Source: a virus. From it: a DNA stretch of 23,352 nt. The stretch is from positions 1 to 23,352 of IMG/VR virus record IMGVR_UViG_3300017917_003110; one strand, written 5' to 3'. The first letter of the stretch is position 1; each line of letters opens with the position of its first letter. A model generated the notes under the pieces. The model did not search any database and was not told the DNA's origin. It worked only from the letters and a program-made list of their open reading frames with translations. The position numbers were made by a program, and so were the translations under genes. This document shows positions 4,452 to 11,085 of the stretch, in pieces.

Positions 4452-4666
4452 ATTCTTATCCACAATCCAATTATATAAATTAACAACAAACCTGCATTAA
4501 CCGTAATCATTGCTTTATCCTTGATTAGAAAACCCCACCACAAAAATAAAGCGGCACCCAAATTGAGTAACCAAATATTCAAAGGGTCGAACATCAAGGC
4601 GGTCGCCAATGCACCACACAAGGTGACCGCAGTAGCAACCCATTTTACTTTACACCGAAATAACAT
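4448..4666 (-). CDS. small membrane protein, about three helices
   Basis: A 72-residue protein with three hydrophobic stretches separated by turns: VKWVATAVTLCGALATALM, WLLNLGAALFLWWGFLI and ITVNAGLLLIYIIGLWI. The dPLNxWLLNxG and VNxGLL pattern is typical of small phage and bacterial inner-membrane proteins related by layout to PnuC/SWEET-type half transporters, but it is too short for a full transporter. I start at the ATG eight codons into the open frame, because the longer form has no ribosome-binding site and would overlap the previous gene more. Confidence 0.6.
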   Translation of the reverse strand: MLFRCKVKWVATAVTLCGALATALMFDPLNIWLLNLGAALFLWWGFLIKDKAMITVNAGLLLIYIIGLWIRI

Positions 4667-5006
4667 ACGGTTTATTCCACTTTCCAACATTGATATAAAA
4701 ATAATAAGCGGTATTAAAATAATCCGTCATAGCATCGGACTCATCATAATAATCTGCCGCCATTAACGCTTCTTTCAATTCTTTCAAAGCAGCAAGTGCC
4801 TTTGGACGGTCACCATAGTGGTCATCCAACCAATAGGTGTTTACTTGAATTCGGTCACCACCAAAATCAATAGGACCTGATTTAATATTCAGGCTAATTG
4901 CGGTGTGATTTTGCACCGACAGCGAACCTTTCAGACCATACTTTTTAAGAATTGGTTTTACTTTGGCGGCAATCACCGCTTTCTTTTCTTGGTTCATATA
5001 AGCCAT
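4650..5006 (-). CDS. LPD29-domain protein
   Basis: The 118-residue protein starts MAYMNQEKKAVIAAKVKPIL and continues with LSVQNHTAISLNIKSGPIDF and FYINVGKWNKPY. I recognise this as the large polyvalent-protein-associated domain 29 layout, common in phages and plasmids, often as a stand-alone protein. Its function is unknown. ATG is at TAATG, overlapping the preceding stop by one base, with GGAGATTGCATA as the ribosome-binding region. Confidence 0.75.
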   Translation of the reverse strand: MAYMNQEKKAVIAAKVKPILKKYGLKGSLSVQNHTAISLNIKSGPIDFGGDRIQVNTYWLDDHYGDRPKALAALKELKEALMAADYYDESDAMTDYFNTAYYFYINVGKWNKPYVISV

Positions 5007-5236
5007 TATGCAATCTCCTTAACTTTGGACAAATTTTTCAATTGACGAACAACCTCTTCCGTAGATTCTAAACGGTCAGCAGCAAGCGAGGTTAACATCG
5101 ATTCGAATACACCTGCCATAGAGGCATAAGGCGAATCGTAACGCTCACGGCAAGAATTTTCAAATTCACGCATAGCAACCGAAATCATATCAGCACGAGC
5201 ACGGCGGGTTTCTAACATTTTCACAATTTTGGACAT
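5006..5236 (-). CDS. hypothetical helical protein (76 aa)
   Basis: An entirely helical, charged small protein (RRARADMISVAMREFENSC, then RLESTEEVVRQLKNLSK). No family is recognised. It lies between two genes with one-base overlaps on each side, so it is translated by coupling in the unit starting at 5530-5558. Confidence 0.65.
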   Translation of the reverse strand: MSKIVKMLETRRARADMISVAMREFENSCRERYDSPYASMAGVFESMLTSLAADRLESTEEVVRQLKNLSKVKEIA

Positions 5237-5499
5237 TACATACTCCAGTAAGATTCAGAGGAAGGCGAGCAATAATACGGAGTATCATAACGCTCCGTAA
5301 ATTCCACACCACTTAGCAAATTCTTTTTGGTAACCCATGTTTCGAAAATTTCAAAACGGAACTTAGGAGACGGATAGTTTTTTTTGCAATACTTTTCCAC
5401 GCCTTCTTTTGCTACATTCTCATAATCGATTTTGATATACATTTTTTCGCCATTTTTGCAGCGAGCATCTTTTTTGAAAACTTCAACAGTATAGTCCAT
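5236..5499 (-). CDS. hypothetical protein, first gene of its unit
   Basis: An 87-residue protein with an alpha/beta look (MDYTVEVFKKDARCKNG, then KMYIKIDYENVAKEG) and a tyrosine-serine rich C-terminus. The frame is open further upstream, but the ATG at 5499 has AAGGA seven bases before it and lies 31 bases past the -10 box of the consensus promoter at 5530-5558. A longer start would fall inside that promoter. Function unknown. Confidence 0.65.
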   Translation of the reverse strand: MDYTVEVFKKDARCKNGEKMYIKIDYENVAKEGVEKYCKKNYPSPKFRFEIFETWVTKKNLLSGVEFTERYDTPYYCSPSSESYWSM

Positions 5500-5529
5500 T
5501 TGAGTGTCCTTTTCAATTATCATAGGATA

Positions 5530-5558
5530 ATTATACGCCAAATCTGCCGAATTGTCAA
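5530..5558 (-). promoter_or_regulatory. consensus sigma70 promoter
   Basis: TTGACA (5553-5558) and TATAAT (5530-5535) with exactly 17 bp between them: both boxes match the consensus fully. The -35 flank GCTGGTTGACAAnTCGGCA is shared with the 10182-10210 promoter. A GTTGC/GCAAC hairpin (5577-5592) lies just upstream. It drives genes 5499 down to 2480. Confidence 0.92.
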
Positions 5559-5595
5559 CCAGCGTTCCTTGCTGGTGTTGCAAAAAAGCAACAGT

Positions 5596-6549
5596 CTAGG
5601 AAGCGCATCCTATCGAGGCGGAAATTGATTGAATTCCACGCAACTTGTCAGGACTCACTTCGACCACACGCTGTCTCCGAACGCCATACCAATCGATGGT
5701 AAAGACTTCATCATGGTGTATATCTTCGCATAGACCTAACTCATTGAATCGAACAAAGGTTGGTTGGTGCATGTATCGTAACATTGTCCTTTGCATGGTA
5801 ATATTATTGGTGTTAATATGCACACGATTGTTAAAAAGACCGGTTGGTCCCCATTGAATGTGTATTCGGTATCCTCCATCGTTCTTGCTGTCTTTTTCAA
5901 GTCTTTGCAAAAAACTCAACAACTCCTTTTTGAATTCTGGATTCCACTTGACTTCATAATCAACCATTATTTTTGCCAAATTACCATCCGATGGCATTAC
6001 TTTCACTTCACGAATTATCACATCCAAACCAGACTGCCGAATGTGTGAGAAATAATATTGTGTAATCTTTTCTCTTTGCAATAAGGCATTTCTGGCAGTT
6101 TGGTGTTTCGCCAATAAGTCATTACCATTCACCTGTATCGTTTGTGATTCACCTTGCAGTTTTCGCATAAACTTCAATGGCGAAACTTTTGCGGTTATGG
6201 TACAATTCACCGCCTTGTCTTTTTGACAATGTTCAATCTTATATGAATTGACCACACCAGAAGAATAACTCGCCACTAGGTTTCGAATCACTTGGTCGTT
6301 TTTTGCGCTTTGTTCAGATAACACCAAAACGCCAACGGCCTTTTGAACCGCAGAATTTAATGCGGCTTCAACGGCTTCGTTTTGATTATTTCCAACTCCT
6401 TTAGATACAACGGTGATTTCTTCGGGCACCGATTCGCTCATTGAGAAATAGATGCCTTGAAAAATTAAAGAAAGGTAATCAAATGGTGTAAATGTCTGCG
6501 CTGATACTGTGGATGTCCATAAAAGACATCCTATCAGGAGTTTTTTCAT
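5596..6549 (-). CDS. secreted protein with FlgT-like N-terminal domain
   Basis: The 317-residue protein has a clear Sec signal peptide (KKLLIGCLLWTSTVSAQ). Residues about 40-125 then read ITVVSKGVGNNQNEAVEAAL, a helix AVQKAVGVLV, and GVVNSYKIEHC..NCTITAKVSPLKF. This strand-helix-strand repeat is characteristic of the FlgT N-terminal / LPP20 / CsgG-related periplasmic domain. The remaining roughly 190 residues are unfamiliar. In Vibrio, FlgT and the lipoprotein FlgP build rings around the flagellar motor; here the pairing with an LPP20-type lipoprotein suggests a periplasmic assembly, possibly changing the envelope of the infected cell. It is the third gene of the promoter unit 7267-7295, and its ATG overlaps the preceding stop. 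Confidence 0.65.
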   Translation of the reverse strand: MKKLLIGCLLWTSTVSAQTFTPFDYLSLIFQGIYFSMSESVPEEITVVSKGVGNNQNEAVEAALNSAVQKAVGVLVLSEQSAKNDQVIRNLVASYSSGVVNSYKIEHCQKDKAVNCTITAKVSPLKFMRKLQGESQTIQVNGNDLLAKHQTARNALLQREKITQYYFSHIRQSGLDVIIREVKVMPSDGNLAKIMVDYEVKWNPEFKKELLSFLQRLEKDSKNDGGYRIHIQWGPTGLFNNRVHINTNNITMQRTMLRYMHQPTFVRFNELGLCEDIHHDEVFTIDWYGVRRQRVVEVSPDKLRGIQSISASIGCAS

Positions 6550-6692
6550 TTTGATTTAGAACCTGATAACTTCTCTTTTGTCCAATCAGCGGTACTTGTA
6601 ATATCTTTACCCATTCCAGAGATTGTGCCACAACCAGTCAATACAAGCGAAAGTGTCAATGTGGTCGCAATAACAATAATTATATCTTTCAT
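6546..6692 (-). CDS. entericidin-like mini-lipoprotein
   Basis: A 48-residue protein: a hydrophobic signal (KDIIIVIATTLTLSLVLTG) ends in a lipobox LTGC, followed by GTISGMGKDITSTADW and a short basic tail. The C-G-T-x-x-G-x-G-K-D-I layout after the lipid-modified cysteine matches the entericidin EcnA/EcnB family, small membrane lipoproteins of an antidote/toxin pair in enterobacteria. It is embedded between the LPP20-type lipoprotein (one base from its stop) and the FlgT-like gene (ATGA overlap), so all three are co-translated. In a phage it might contribute to envelope stress or lysis; that is inference. Confidence 0.7.
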   Translation of the reverse strand: MKDIIIVIATTLTLSLVLTGCGTISGMGKDITSTADWTKEKLSGSKSK

Positions 6693-6693
6693 T

Positions 6694-7233
6694 TTAGTTT
6701 CCCATTAAAGCACGGACTTGATTTGCGGTTGCAATGTCTTTTACGCCAGTCTTAACGACCACCAAAACGGTTCGTGTTTCTTTGTCAAAGGACTTTGAAT
6801 CGATATAAACGCCTTTGAGAATTCCTTTTTGTTTGGTGCGAATATCTTCTTGCACATTGGAAACAATCTTTGAATTGATTTCATTGTTGGCCTGACCACC
6901 GATGGTTTGACCTTCTTGCAATGAATCATAGACCGTTTTCTTGAAGCGTTCCGATTCTAGTTCATTTTTCATAAACTCGACCATCTTTTGCTGGGCACGG
7001 AGTTTGGCGATAATAAACGCTTCTTCTTGTCCAGATGGCAGAGTATTGGTCATTCGAGCCGAACCAGATGCCGTCATTGATTCAAATTGACCATCTTTGT
7101 TGTAAGTGATTTTAATTTCACCACCCATAAACTCAGAGGTAACCGAATCATTTTTTTCAACTCGCTTGTCGCCAAATGACGAACATGCCGAAAGTAAAAC
7201 TACCGCAGAGACTACTGCTAATTGCTTTAACAT
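6694..7233 (-). CDS. LPP20-type lipoprotein
   Basis: A 179-residue lipoprotein: signal LKQLAVVSAVVLLSAC with a lipobox (LSAC) at residue 17. It then has SGSARMTNTLPSGQEEAFIIA, a long helix (KLRAQQKMVEFMKNELESE) and a final strand pair (RTVLVVVKTGVKDI). The order of an ASGSA strand, an A-x-x-x-A-x helix, KGxYIDSKSF and a VVVKTG strand is the LPP20/FlgP pattern. It should be anchored to a membrane from the periplasmic side. It is first in its unit, with GGAG seven bases before the ATG and a promoter at 7267-7295. Confidence 0.75.
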   Translation of the reverse strand: MLKQLAVVSAVVLLSACSSFGDKRVEKNDSVTSEFMGGEIKITYNKDGQFESMTASGSARMTNTLPSGQEEAFIIAKLRAQQKMVEFMKNELESERFKKTVYDSLQEGQTIGGQANNEINSKIVSNVQEDIRTKQKGILKGVYIDSKSFDKETRTVLVVVKTGVKDIATANQVRALMGN

Positions 7234-7266
7234 TTAAAACTCCATAATTTAAAATTCACCGTTTAC

Positions 7267-7295
7267 ATCCTACAACAACATGGTACAATTGTCAA
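7267..7295 (-). promoter_or_regulatory. sigma70-type promoter of the envelope operon
   Basis: TTGACA (7290-7295), 17 bp, then TAGGAT (7267-7272). The -35 box is perfect and the -10 matches four of six. It lies 34 bases before the LPP20-type lipoprotein start and after the stop of the preceding gene. Confidence 0.7.
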
Positions 7296-7309
7296 GACTA
7301 CTTCGGCAA

Positions 7310-7621
7310 TTATCGCCATGTCCGATGATTCTCGGCAACATGTTCCATGCCGTCATATTCGGCAATATGCCATTCTACGCCATCAGGGATTTCCACAATC
7401 CGTAATGAGGAATATGAACCATTGGCCAAGGATCCGAGACTTTCAACCACCTCGACCAAATCCTTATCATTGCGAGGAATATCAGTTTCCATAAAATCTT
7501 CAAAGTATCCATAATTTGAATTCCATTTACCCAATGCAAGTCCTTTTCGGCTCGCATAAGATTCAATGGCCAACTTCGACAATCCAAATCCACCGAAATC
7601 ACCATTAATTACAATTTTCAT
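7310..7621 (-). CDS. conserved phage hypothetical (MKIVINGDFGGFG type)
   Basis: A 103-residue protein that starts MKIVINGDFGGFGLSKLAIE, a pattern I associate with a widespread phage protein of unknown function. The C-terminal half carries a beta hairpin (LRIVEIPDGVEWHIAEYDG) followed by HVAENHRTW. The ATG has AAAGG upstream. It is the last gene of the unit that begins at the 8302-8330 promoter. Confidence 0.7.
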   Translation of the reverse strand: MKIVINGDFGGFGLSKLAIESYASRKGLALGKWNSNYGYFEDFMETDIPRNDKDLVEVVESLGSLANGSYSSLRIVEIPDGVEWHIAEYDGMEHVAENHRTWR

Positions 7622-7655
7622 TTTTCGTTACCTTTCGCAAACGCAACATATATCT

Positions 7656-7802
7656 TTACCGGTTCCGGCGCTGTTTGATCCAATCCCATAATACACCAAT
7701 AAACGAAAGACCTAACGCAAACGCCAAGGCTCGCAAATCACCAGTCGCAATGGAAAATACGGATAGTCCAAAAACAAAAAGCCATAAAATTATTCGTTTC
7801 AT
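7656..7802 (-). CDS. two-helix small membrane protein (48 aa)
   Basis: MKRIILWLFVFGLSVFSIA, then ALAFALGLSFIGVLWDWI and a basic tail KQRRNR: two hydrophobic helices with a positive C-terminus. The ATG overlaps the stop of the previous gene as ATGA, which sets the start; the longer open frame has no ribosome-binding site. Function unknown; it pairs with the membrane protein just upstream. Confidence 0.65.
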   Translation of the reverse strand: MKRIILWLFVFGLSVFSIATGDLRALAFALGLSFIGVLWDWIKQRRNR

Positions 7803-7987
7803 TTCGATAGTAACGCCAAAAGAAAAACAATTATTAGAATTAGAACCAGAGGTCCCCAAATTGGCGCCAATACCCACCACCACGACCAATCGATATAATT
7901 GGTCAGTTTTAGAGTAATAAAGACAATGGTCAGGAGACCAAAAAATCCAATACCATTGGAGTTCGTTACTTTTACTTTTTCAGTCAT
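7799..7987 (-). CDS. small tryptophan-rich membrane protein
   Basis: The 62-residue protein has the NGIGFFGLLTIVFITLKL segment and the IDWSWWWVLAPIWGPL motif followed by a leucine/isoleucine-rich helix. I recognise this two-helix WSWWWVLAPIWGP pattern from many phage genomes. It is an inner-membrane protein of unknown role. Overlaps of four bases with both neighbours show coupled translation. Confidence 0.75.
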   Translation of the reverse strand: MTEKVKVTNSNGIGFFGLLTIVFITLKLTNYIDWSWWWVLAPIWGPLVLILIIVFLLALLSK

Positions 7988-8274
7988 AGATAGGCTTTCT
8001 TTAAAATTTCAAGAGCTTCTTCTCTTTCTTTCGAACGGTCTTTTAGTTCGGCCGATTCCCTTATCACTTCTTCAAGGTCGACCATACCAGACGCTACCGC
8101 ACACGCAAACATTCCATGGAGTTCATCGATATGGAGAGAGACATTCTTTTTCTCATTAAAAGTAAAATCCATACCTTCGCCATTCCACCATTCACTAAAA
8201 TGGATCGATACATCCGAGAGTCCATCATTGGATTCATAGATTCCGGTAATAGAGTTATTTCGTAGATTCTTCAT
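7984..8274 (-). CDS. hypothetical protein (96 aa)
   Basis: The N-terminal half looks like a small beta domain (ITGIYESNDGLSDVSIHFSE, then MDFTFNEKKNVSLHIDEL); the C-terminal half is a charged helix (LKDRSKEREEALEILKK). Family not recognised. It is the first gene after the 8302-8330 promoter, with AAGGA seven bases before the ATG. Confidence 0.65.
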   Translation of the reverse strand: MKNLRNNSITGIYESNDGLSDVSIHFSEWWNGEGMDFTFNEKKNVSLHIDELHGMFACAVASGMVDLEEVIRESAELKDRSKEREEALEILKKAYL

Positions 8275-8301
8275 ATAAATTCCTTAAAATGCGACACCGC
8301 A

Positions 8302-8330
8302 ATTATATTGTAATTCCTCTGAAAGGTCAA
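8302..8330 (-). promoter_or_regulatory. sigma70-type promoter
   Basis: TTGACC (8325-8330), 17 bp, TATAAT (8302-8307); the upstream bases GGCTTGAC also occur at the 10993-11021 promoter. It drives genes 8274 to 7310. It overlaps no coding sequence; the preceding gene stops at 8333. Confidence 0.85.
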
Positions 8331-8332
8331 GC

Positions 8333-8491
8333 CTATATGACTGCGGATGCAAAGGATGCCGCATTGATTGCCGATGCGATTAGATAGAACCATCCAACCA
8401 ATTGCCGATCCTCATCTTCGAAACACTCAGTTGCCCATTTCCAGAATAAGACGGTGAATACCAGATTTAATATAAGAAACACAGATTCCAT
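8333..8491 (-). CDS. two-helix membrane protein (52 aa)
   Basis: ESVFLILNLVFTVLFWKWA forms the first helix, a short acidic loop (ECFEDEDRQL) follows, and GWFYLIASAINAASFASAV forms the second. The layout repeats in many phage genomes as a protein of unknown function. Its ATG overlaps the upstream stop as TAATG. It was recovered by reading the frame by hand. Confidence 0.7.
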   Translation of the reverse strand: MESVFLILNLVFTVLFWKWATECFEDEDRQLVGWFYLIASAINAASFASAVI

Positions 8492-8826
8492 TATTTGTAT
8501 TCTTTCAGTTTATCAAATACAATATCCATACGGAGAGAATCCATATCTCGCCAATAATTACTGCAAATCACTCTCTTGGCTTTCATTACCTTGTAAGTAT
8601 AATCACCATTGTTTTGTTTCTTTTCATTCTTATAGACCTCATAGACTTCCTGTCCGTATGAAAGATAGATTACAGACCCATCCTGAGACCATTTGACCAA
8701 TCGGGATATCTCTTTGGAGAACCGATTGAGTTCCATACGAGACCGCACTTCCTCATTGTGCGCTTTCATATAGGTACTATGCAACTGCTCATATTGATTC
8801 TTTAATACATCCTGCACTAATTTCAT
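8491..8826 (-). CDS. hypothetical coiled-coil protein (111 aa)
   Basis: A long N-terminal helix (LKNQYEQLHSTYMKAHNEE to LNRFSKEISRL) is followed by a beta-rich stretch (VIYLSYGQEVYEVYKN) and a C-terminal DIVFDKLKEY. The ATG at 8826 has AGGAG six bases before it, so I prefer it over the TTG two codons earlier. Function unknown. The 160 bases upstream (8833-8992) hold no convincing gene. Confidence 0.65.
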   Translation of the reverse strand: MKLVQDVLKNQYEQLHSTYMKAHNEEVRSRMELNRFSKEISRLVKWSQDGSVIYLSYGQEVYEVYKNEKKQNNGDYTYKVMKAKRVICSNYWRDMDSLRMDIVFDKLKEYK

Positions 8827-8992
8827 AACCAACTCCTAAAGACCATTTCCTGGCCGAAAAAATTTTTGTGGCAACCGAAGCCTAAGATTCGAAATTTGCC
8901 TATAAAAGAGAACAGCAAATGGATTGTTGAGCAAAAGTAGACCTGCTATAACAATCCTTTTCCGACTGTTCCACCGCTACTTTTCGCCTATA

Positions 8993-9145
8993 CTATACCA
9001 TTCCGAAAGTGTCGCTGTAATTACTGAGCACCTCGATGACAGCATCCTCGGTCATCTCAAACCTCTGAGCGACCTCTACAATTGTCAAGCCCTCACTATC
9101 ATAGGCTGCACAAATCTCCGTTACTAATTCTTTTACTTTACCCAA
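8993..9145 (-). CDS. small helix-turn-helix-like protein (50 aa)
   Basis: A 50-residue protein begins at TTG seven bases after GGAG. The segment GLTIVEVAQRFEMTEDAVIE resembles a helix-turn-helix: a short helix, a turn with F-x-M, and a second helix. Small phage HTH proteins of this layout (VxEVAxxFxMxxDxV) are common and probably bind DNA as repressors or auxiliary regulators, but the target is not visible. It follows a 29-residue ORF whose stop overlaps this start. Confidence 0.65.
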   Translation of the reverse strand: MGKVKELVTEICAAYDSEGLTIVEVAQRFEMTEDAVIEVLSNYSDTFGMV

Positions 9146-9227
9146 GGAAGGTCTCCTTCAAAATTTCAATATACTGGCCAATTTGATTCAAGAGCGGCCA
9201 TATGCTCATTATTTCTCCAATTATCAT
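9138..9227 (-). CDS. 29-residue ORF between two genes
   Basis: This ORF begins with ATG overlapping the stop of the upstream gene (ATGA), with GGAG seven bases upstream, and ends inside the first codons of the HTH-like gene. A second ATG six codons later also has GGAG five bases before it. The peptide (MSIWPLLNQIGQYIEIL core) is amphipathic. It may be a true microprotein or only a translational bridge that couples the flanking genes. Confidence 0.4.
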   Translation of the reverse strand: MIIGEIMSIWPLLNQIGQYIEILKETFLG

Positions 9228-9550
9228 GCAAATTCTCCATTGAGTTCGGAATATTCTATTTCCGGTTCTTTGAATTGAATCTCGCCATCATACTCTAATT
9301 GGCTCTTTTCGAACCAGGATAGGTAATCATCGGGTTGGGTGCCATAGCCAATGATAGAGGTCTGGAAATAATCATCATTCCGCTCTATCTGGGAACTGAC
9401 CATGGAGACAATCTCCTCGAGGTCAACATTAGAGGGAATATTGGTAATCTTATACTCGGATCCACCCTTGGCCTTCCAGTAATACTCACCTGTAAAGCCC
9501 TGGTGAGCGGCATAGTTTTCATAATCTTGGGTCTGGATAACGAGCATCAT
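9224..9550 (-). CDS. conserved phage hypothetical (108 aa)
   Basis: Starts MMLVIQTQDYENYAAHQGF, with GEYYWKAKGGSEYKITNIP and a SWFEKSQLEYDG stretch. The MLVIQTQxxENYAAH and YWKxKGGxxY layout is one I associate with a phage family of unknown function. AAAGGA precedes the ATG by nine bases; the second codon is also ATG, so the start could be one codon later. Confidence 0.65.
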   Translation of the reverse strand: MMLVIQTQDYENYAAHQGFTGEYYWKAKGGSEYKITNIPSNVDLEEIVSMVSSQIERNDDYFQTSIIGYGTQPDDYLSWFEKSQLEYDGEIQFKEPEIEYSELNGEFA

Positions 9551-9563
9551 AGAATATTTTCCT

Positions 9564-9812
9564 TTAAATTAAATCCACTTGAACATCGACACCATCACGG
9601 TTGGTGCCAAAACCGGTTACATCCTCACCAAGGCGGCGCCGTCTGGATGCCAAATACATCAGAGCATCCCATACTGCAACCCTCTGCTCTCGCTGCGGAA
9701 AGCGATTACCAAGGAGGTCCTTCACTTGACAATCACCGATAAAAACTCCGTTGATAATCGCACGGAATTTTTGGGTATTGTTCAATCCATCAATAATCAC
9801 TTTGGTACGCAT
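9564..9812 (-). CDS. hypothetical protein (82 aa)
   Basis: Mixed alpha/beta, with an arginine-rich C-terminal half (YLASRRRRLGEDVTGFGTNR) that could contact nucleic acid. Family not recognised. It lies two bases after the stop of the Ala/Lys-rich gene and is part of the 10182-10210 unit. Confidence 0.6.
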   Translation of the reverse strand: MRTKVIIDGLNNTQKFRAIINGVFIGDCQVKDLLGNRFPQREQRVAVWDALMYLASRRRRLGEDVTGFGTNRDGVDVQVDLI

Positions 9813-9813
9813 A

Positions 9814-10146
9814 TTAGGCAGCTCTCTTCATTTCTTCAGAGGCAAGGTACTCAGCACAGGCTTCGACACCTTTGATAATTTTCACTTTGCCAGATTTCTT
9901 GGCTTTTGGTGCTTTCATCGCAGCAAGCTTCGCTTCTAACTTAGCGATTCGAGCGGCTTTCTTCGCCTCACGAGCGGCGGCTTTCTCAGCACGAGCAACA
10001 ATCTTGGCTTCTTTCGCAGCGGCTTTTGCAACCTTATTGGCAGCAACTTGCTCTTTAATCGAAGCACGGAGAGCTTTAATGGTTTCACGCTTTTGAGCAA
10101 GAGTAAGACCGTTCACAGAGGCACAAGCAAAAACAAAGTTCGACAT
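9814..10146 (-). CDS. Ala/Lys-rich, histone H1-like basic protein
   Basis: The 110-residue protein begins MSNFVFACASVNGLTLAQKR, then has a long repeat of A-K-x-A-A-x-E-A-K units (about 35-80) resembling histone H1 tails and bacterial AlgP/HU-type tails. A compact C-terminal IIKGVEACAEYLASEEM follows. Such sequence is usually a charged single helix that binds DNA or RNA without specificity. It is the first gene after its own promoter, with AAAGGA six bases before the ATG. Confidence 0.6.
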   Translation of the reverse strand: MSNFVFACASVNGLTLAQKRETIKALRASIKEQVAANKVAKAAAKEAKIVARAEKAAAREAKKAARIAKLEAKLAAMKAPKAKKSGKVKIIKGVEACAEYLASEEMKRAA

Positions 10147-10181
10147 AATTTTTCCTTTTCAATTAATCAGTCAGTATGGTA

Positions 10182-10210
10182 ATTATTACATAGGAATGCC
10201 GATTTGTCAA
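10182..10210 (-). promoter_or_regulatory. sigma70-type promoter
   Basis: TTGACA (10205-10210), 17 bp, AATAAT (10182-10187); the overlapping TAATAA at 16 bp is an alternative -10. The -35 flank is nearly identical to that at 5530-5558. Upstream are a direct repeat AAGTGG-AAAT-AAGTGG and a TTGTTG/CAACAA hairpin (10235-10254), possible operator or terminator elements. Confidence 0.75.
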
Positions 10211-10271
10211 CCAGCAGGAACCACTTATTTCCACTTGTTGCAGGAATACAACAAAGTATGTGAGTGTTCAC

Positions 10272-10475
10272 TTACTTCAGGTCCCAATAGAAAAGTCCGT
10301 CACAATCATTGGCGCCTTCATCCATATCTGGACCGTGGGCTCTAGGACCCATGGCGAGCATCATATTGTCCAGCTCTTCTTCCTCTAATTGTTCAACCAG
10401 TTCATTCACATGGTCAGCCATGGTTTCTTCGGCTATCTCCCGGCATAGGTCGTTTATTTCATCAATTGTAGGCAT
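10272..10475 (-). CDS. small acidic protein (67 aa)
   Basis: Strongly acidic: an N-terminal helix (DEINDLCREIAEETMADHV) with ELVEQLEEEELD, then GPRAHGPDMDEGANDCDGL. No family is recognised; acidic phage microproteins often mimic DNA or bind host factors, which is only a possibility here. AAGGA six bases before the ATG, just after the stop of the GIY-YIG gene. Confidence 0.6.
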   Translation of the reverse strand: MPTIDEINDLCREIAEETMADHVNELVEQLEEEELDNMMLAMGPRAHGPDMDEGANDCDGLFYWDLK

Positions 10476-10484
10476 AATCCTTCC

Positions 10485-10796
10485 TTAAAAAGTATTTAAA
10501 TTTGGTTCATATTCAGCGATTAACTCTCGCTCTCTTTGGTACGCAGGCTTACGACCACGAACCACCTCTAAGACCTCATACTGCAAAGCAACTTCGGGAT
10601 TCTCACGGAGGAATTCATATAGAGTCCAGTCATGGTTCTCCTTACGGGCACGGCTTAGATGCTTCTGCACTCGCACCTTTACACTACGGAGAAAGGCCTG
10701 TCCCTGAGCAACTGTAAGTCCCACATAGGAATCACCCGTCTCCGCTGTAATTGCATACAGCACATAATTTCGGTCGGATCTTTTTTTACGCATCAT
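10485..10796 (-). CDS. GIY-YIG family nuclease
   Basis: The domain begins YVLYAITAETGDSYVGLT, a degenerate GIY-YIG pair of strands. It is followed by the helix with the catalytic-type Arg (VKVRVQKHLSRA) and the helix with the catalytic-type Glu (RERELIAEYEPNLNTF), ending in the Asn typical of the family. The enzyme would cut DNA with one metal ion. It is shorter than homing endonucleases and has no visible DNA-specificity domain, so it is more like a repair or degradation nuclease. I start at the ATG overlapping the previous stop; a longer reading lacks support. Confidence 0.75.
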   Translation of the reverse strand: MMRKKRSDRNYVLYAITAETGDSYVGLTVAQGQAFLRSVKVRVQKHLSRARKENHDWTLYEFLRENPEVALQYEVLEVVRGRKPAYQRERELIAEYEPNLNTF

Positions 10797-10965
10797 TATC
10801 ATCGGTATCAAATTCGGTTTTTTCACTAAACGGATGGGACTTTCGGTTCTTTATGCAATACTCTATGGCGGACTTCGGTTTATCTTGAAGCGGTAGAATC
10901 TCATAATCAGCATGGTAGGAGAGGTACTGCACAAGAGCAACTAATTGGTCATAGGTAGGTTTCAT
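10786..10965 (-). CDS. hypothetical protein (59 aa)
   Basis: Starts MKPTYDQLVALVQYLSYHAD, with a central KPKSAIEYCIKNRKSHPF and an acidic end. It is the first gene after the 10993-11021 promoter and overlaps the GIY-YIG gene by about 11 bases. No family recognised. Confidence 0.65.
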   Translation of the reverse strand: MKPTYDQLVALVQYLSYHADYEILPLQDKPKSAIEYCIKNRKSHPFSEKTEFDTDDNDA

Positions 10966-10992
10966 AATATATCCATTTCTCAGTATATGGTT

Positions 10993-11021
10993 ATTATCGC
11001 ATGAAAAACGGCAATAGTCAA
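10993..11021 (-). promoter_or_regulatory. sigma70-type promoter
   Basis: TTGACT (11016-11021), 17 bp, GATAAT (10993-10998), with GGCTTGAC at the -35 as in the 8302 promoter. It drives the 59-residue protein, the GIY-YIG nuclease and the acidic protein. A TGTTG/CAACA hairpin lies upstream at 11051-11068. Confidence 0.75.
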
Positions 11022-11085
11022 GCCTTGGCTAACCTATTGATTCCTCTAGGTGTTGTATGGAAGCAACAGTCGGAAGCGGTATCAC

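Noticed and set aside
8833-8992. Possible gene or promoter in the 160-nt gap
   Set aside because: Only a 24-codon GTG ORF without a ribosome-binding site and an ATTTGC/GCAAAT hairpin are visible.
9050-9090. TTGACA hexamer on the minus strand
   Set aside because: It lies inside the HTH-like coding sequence with no -10 box at 16-18 bp.
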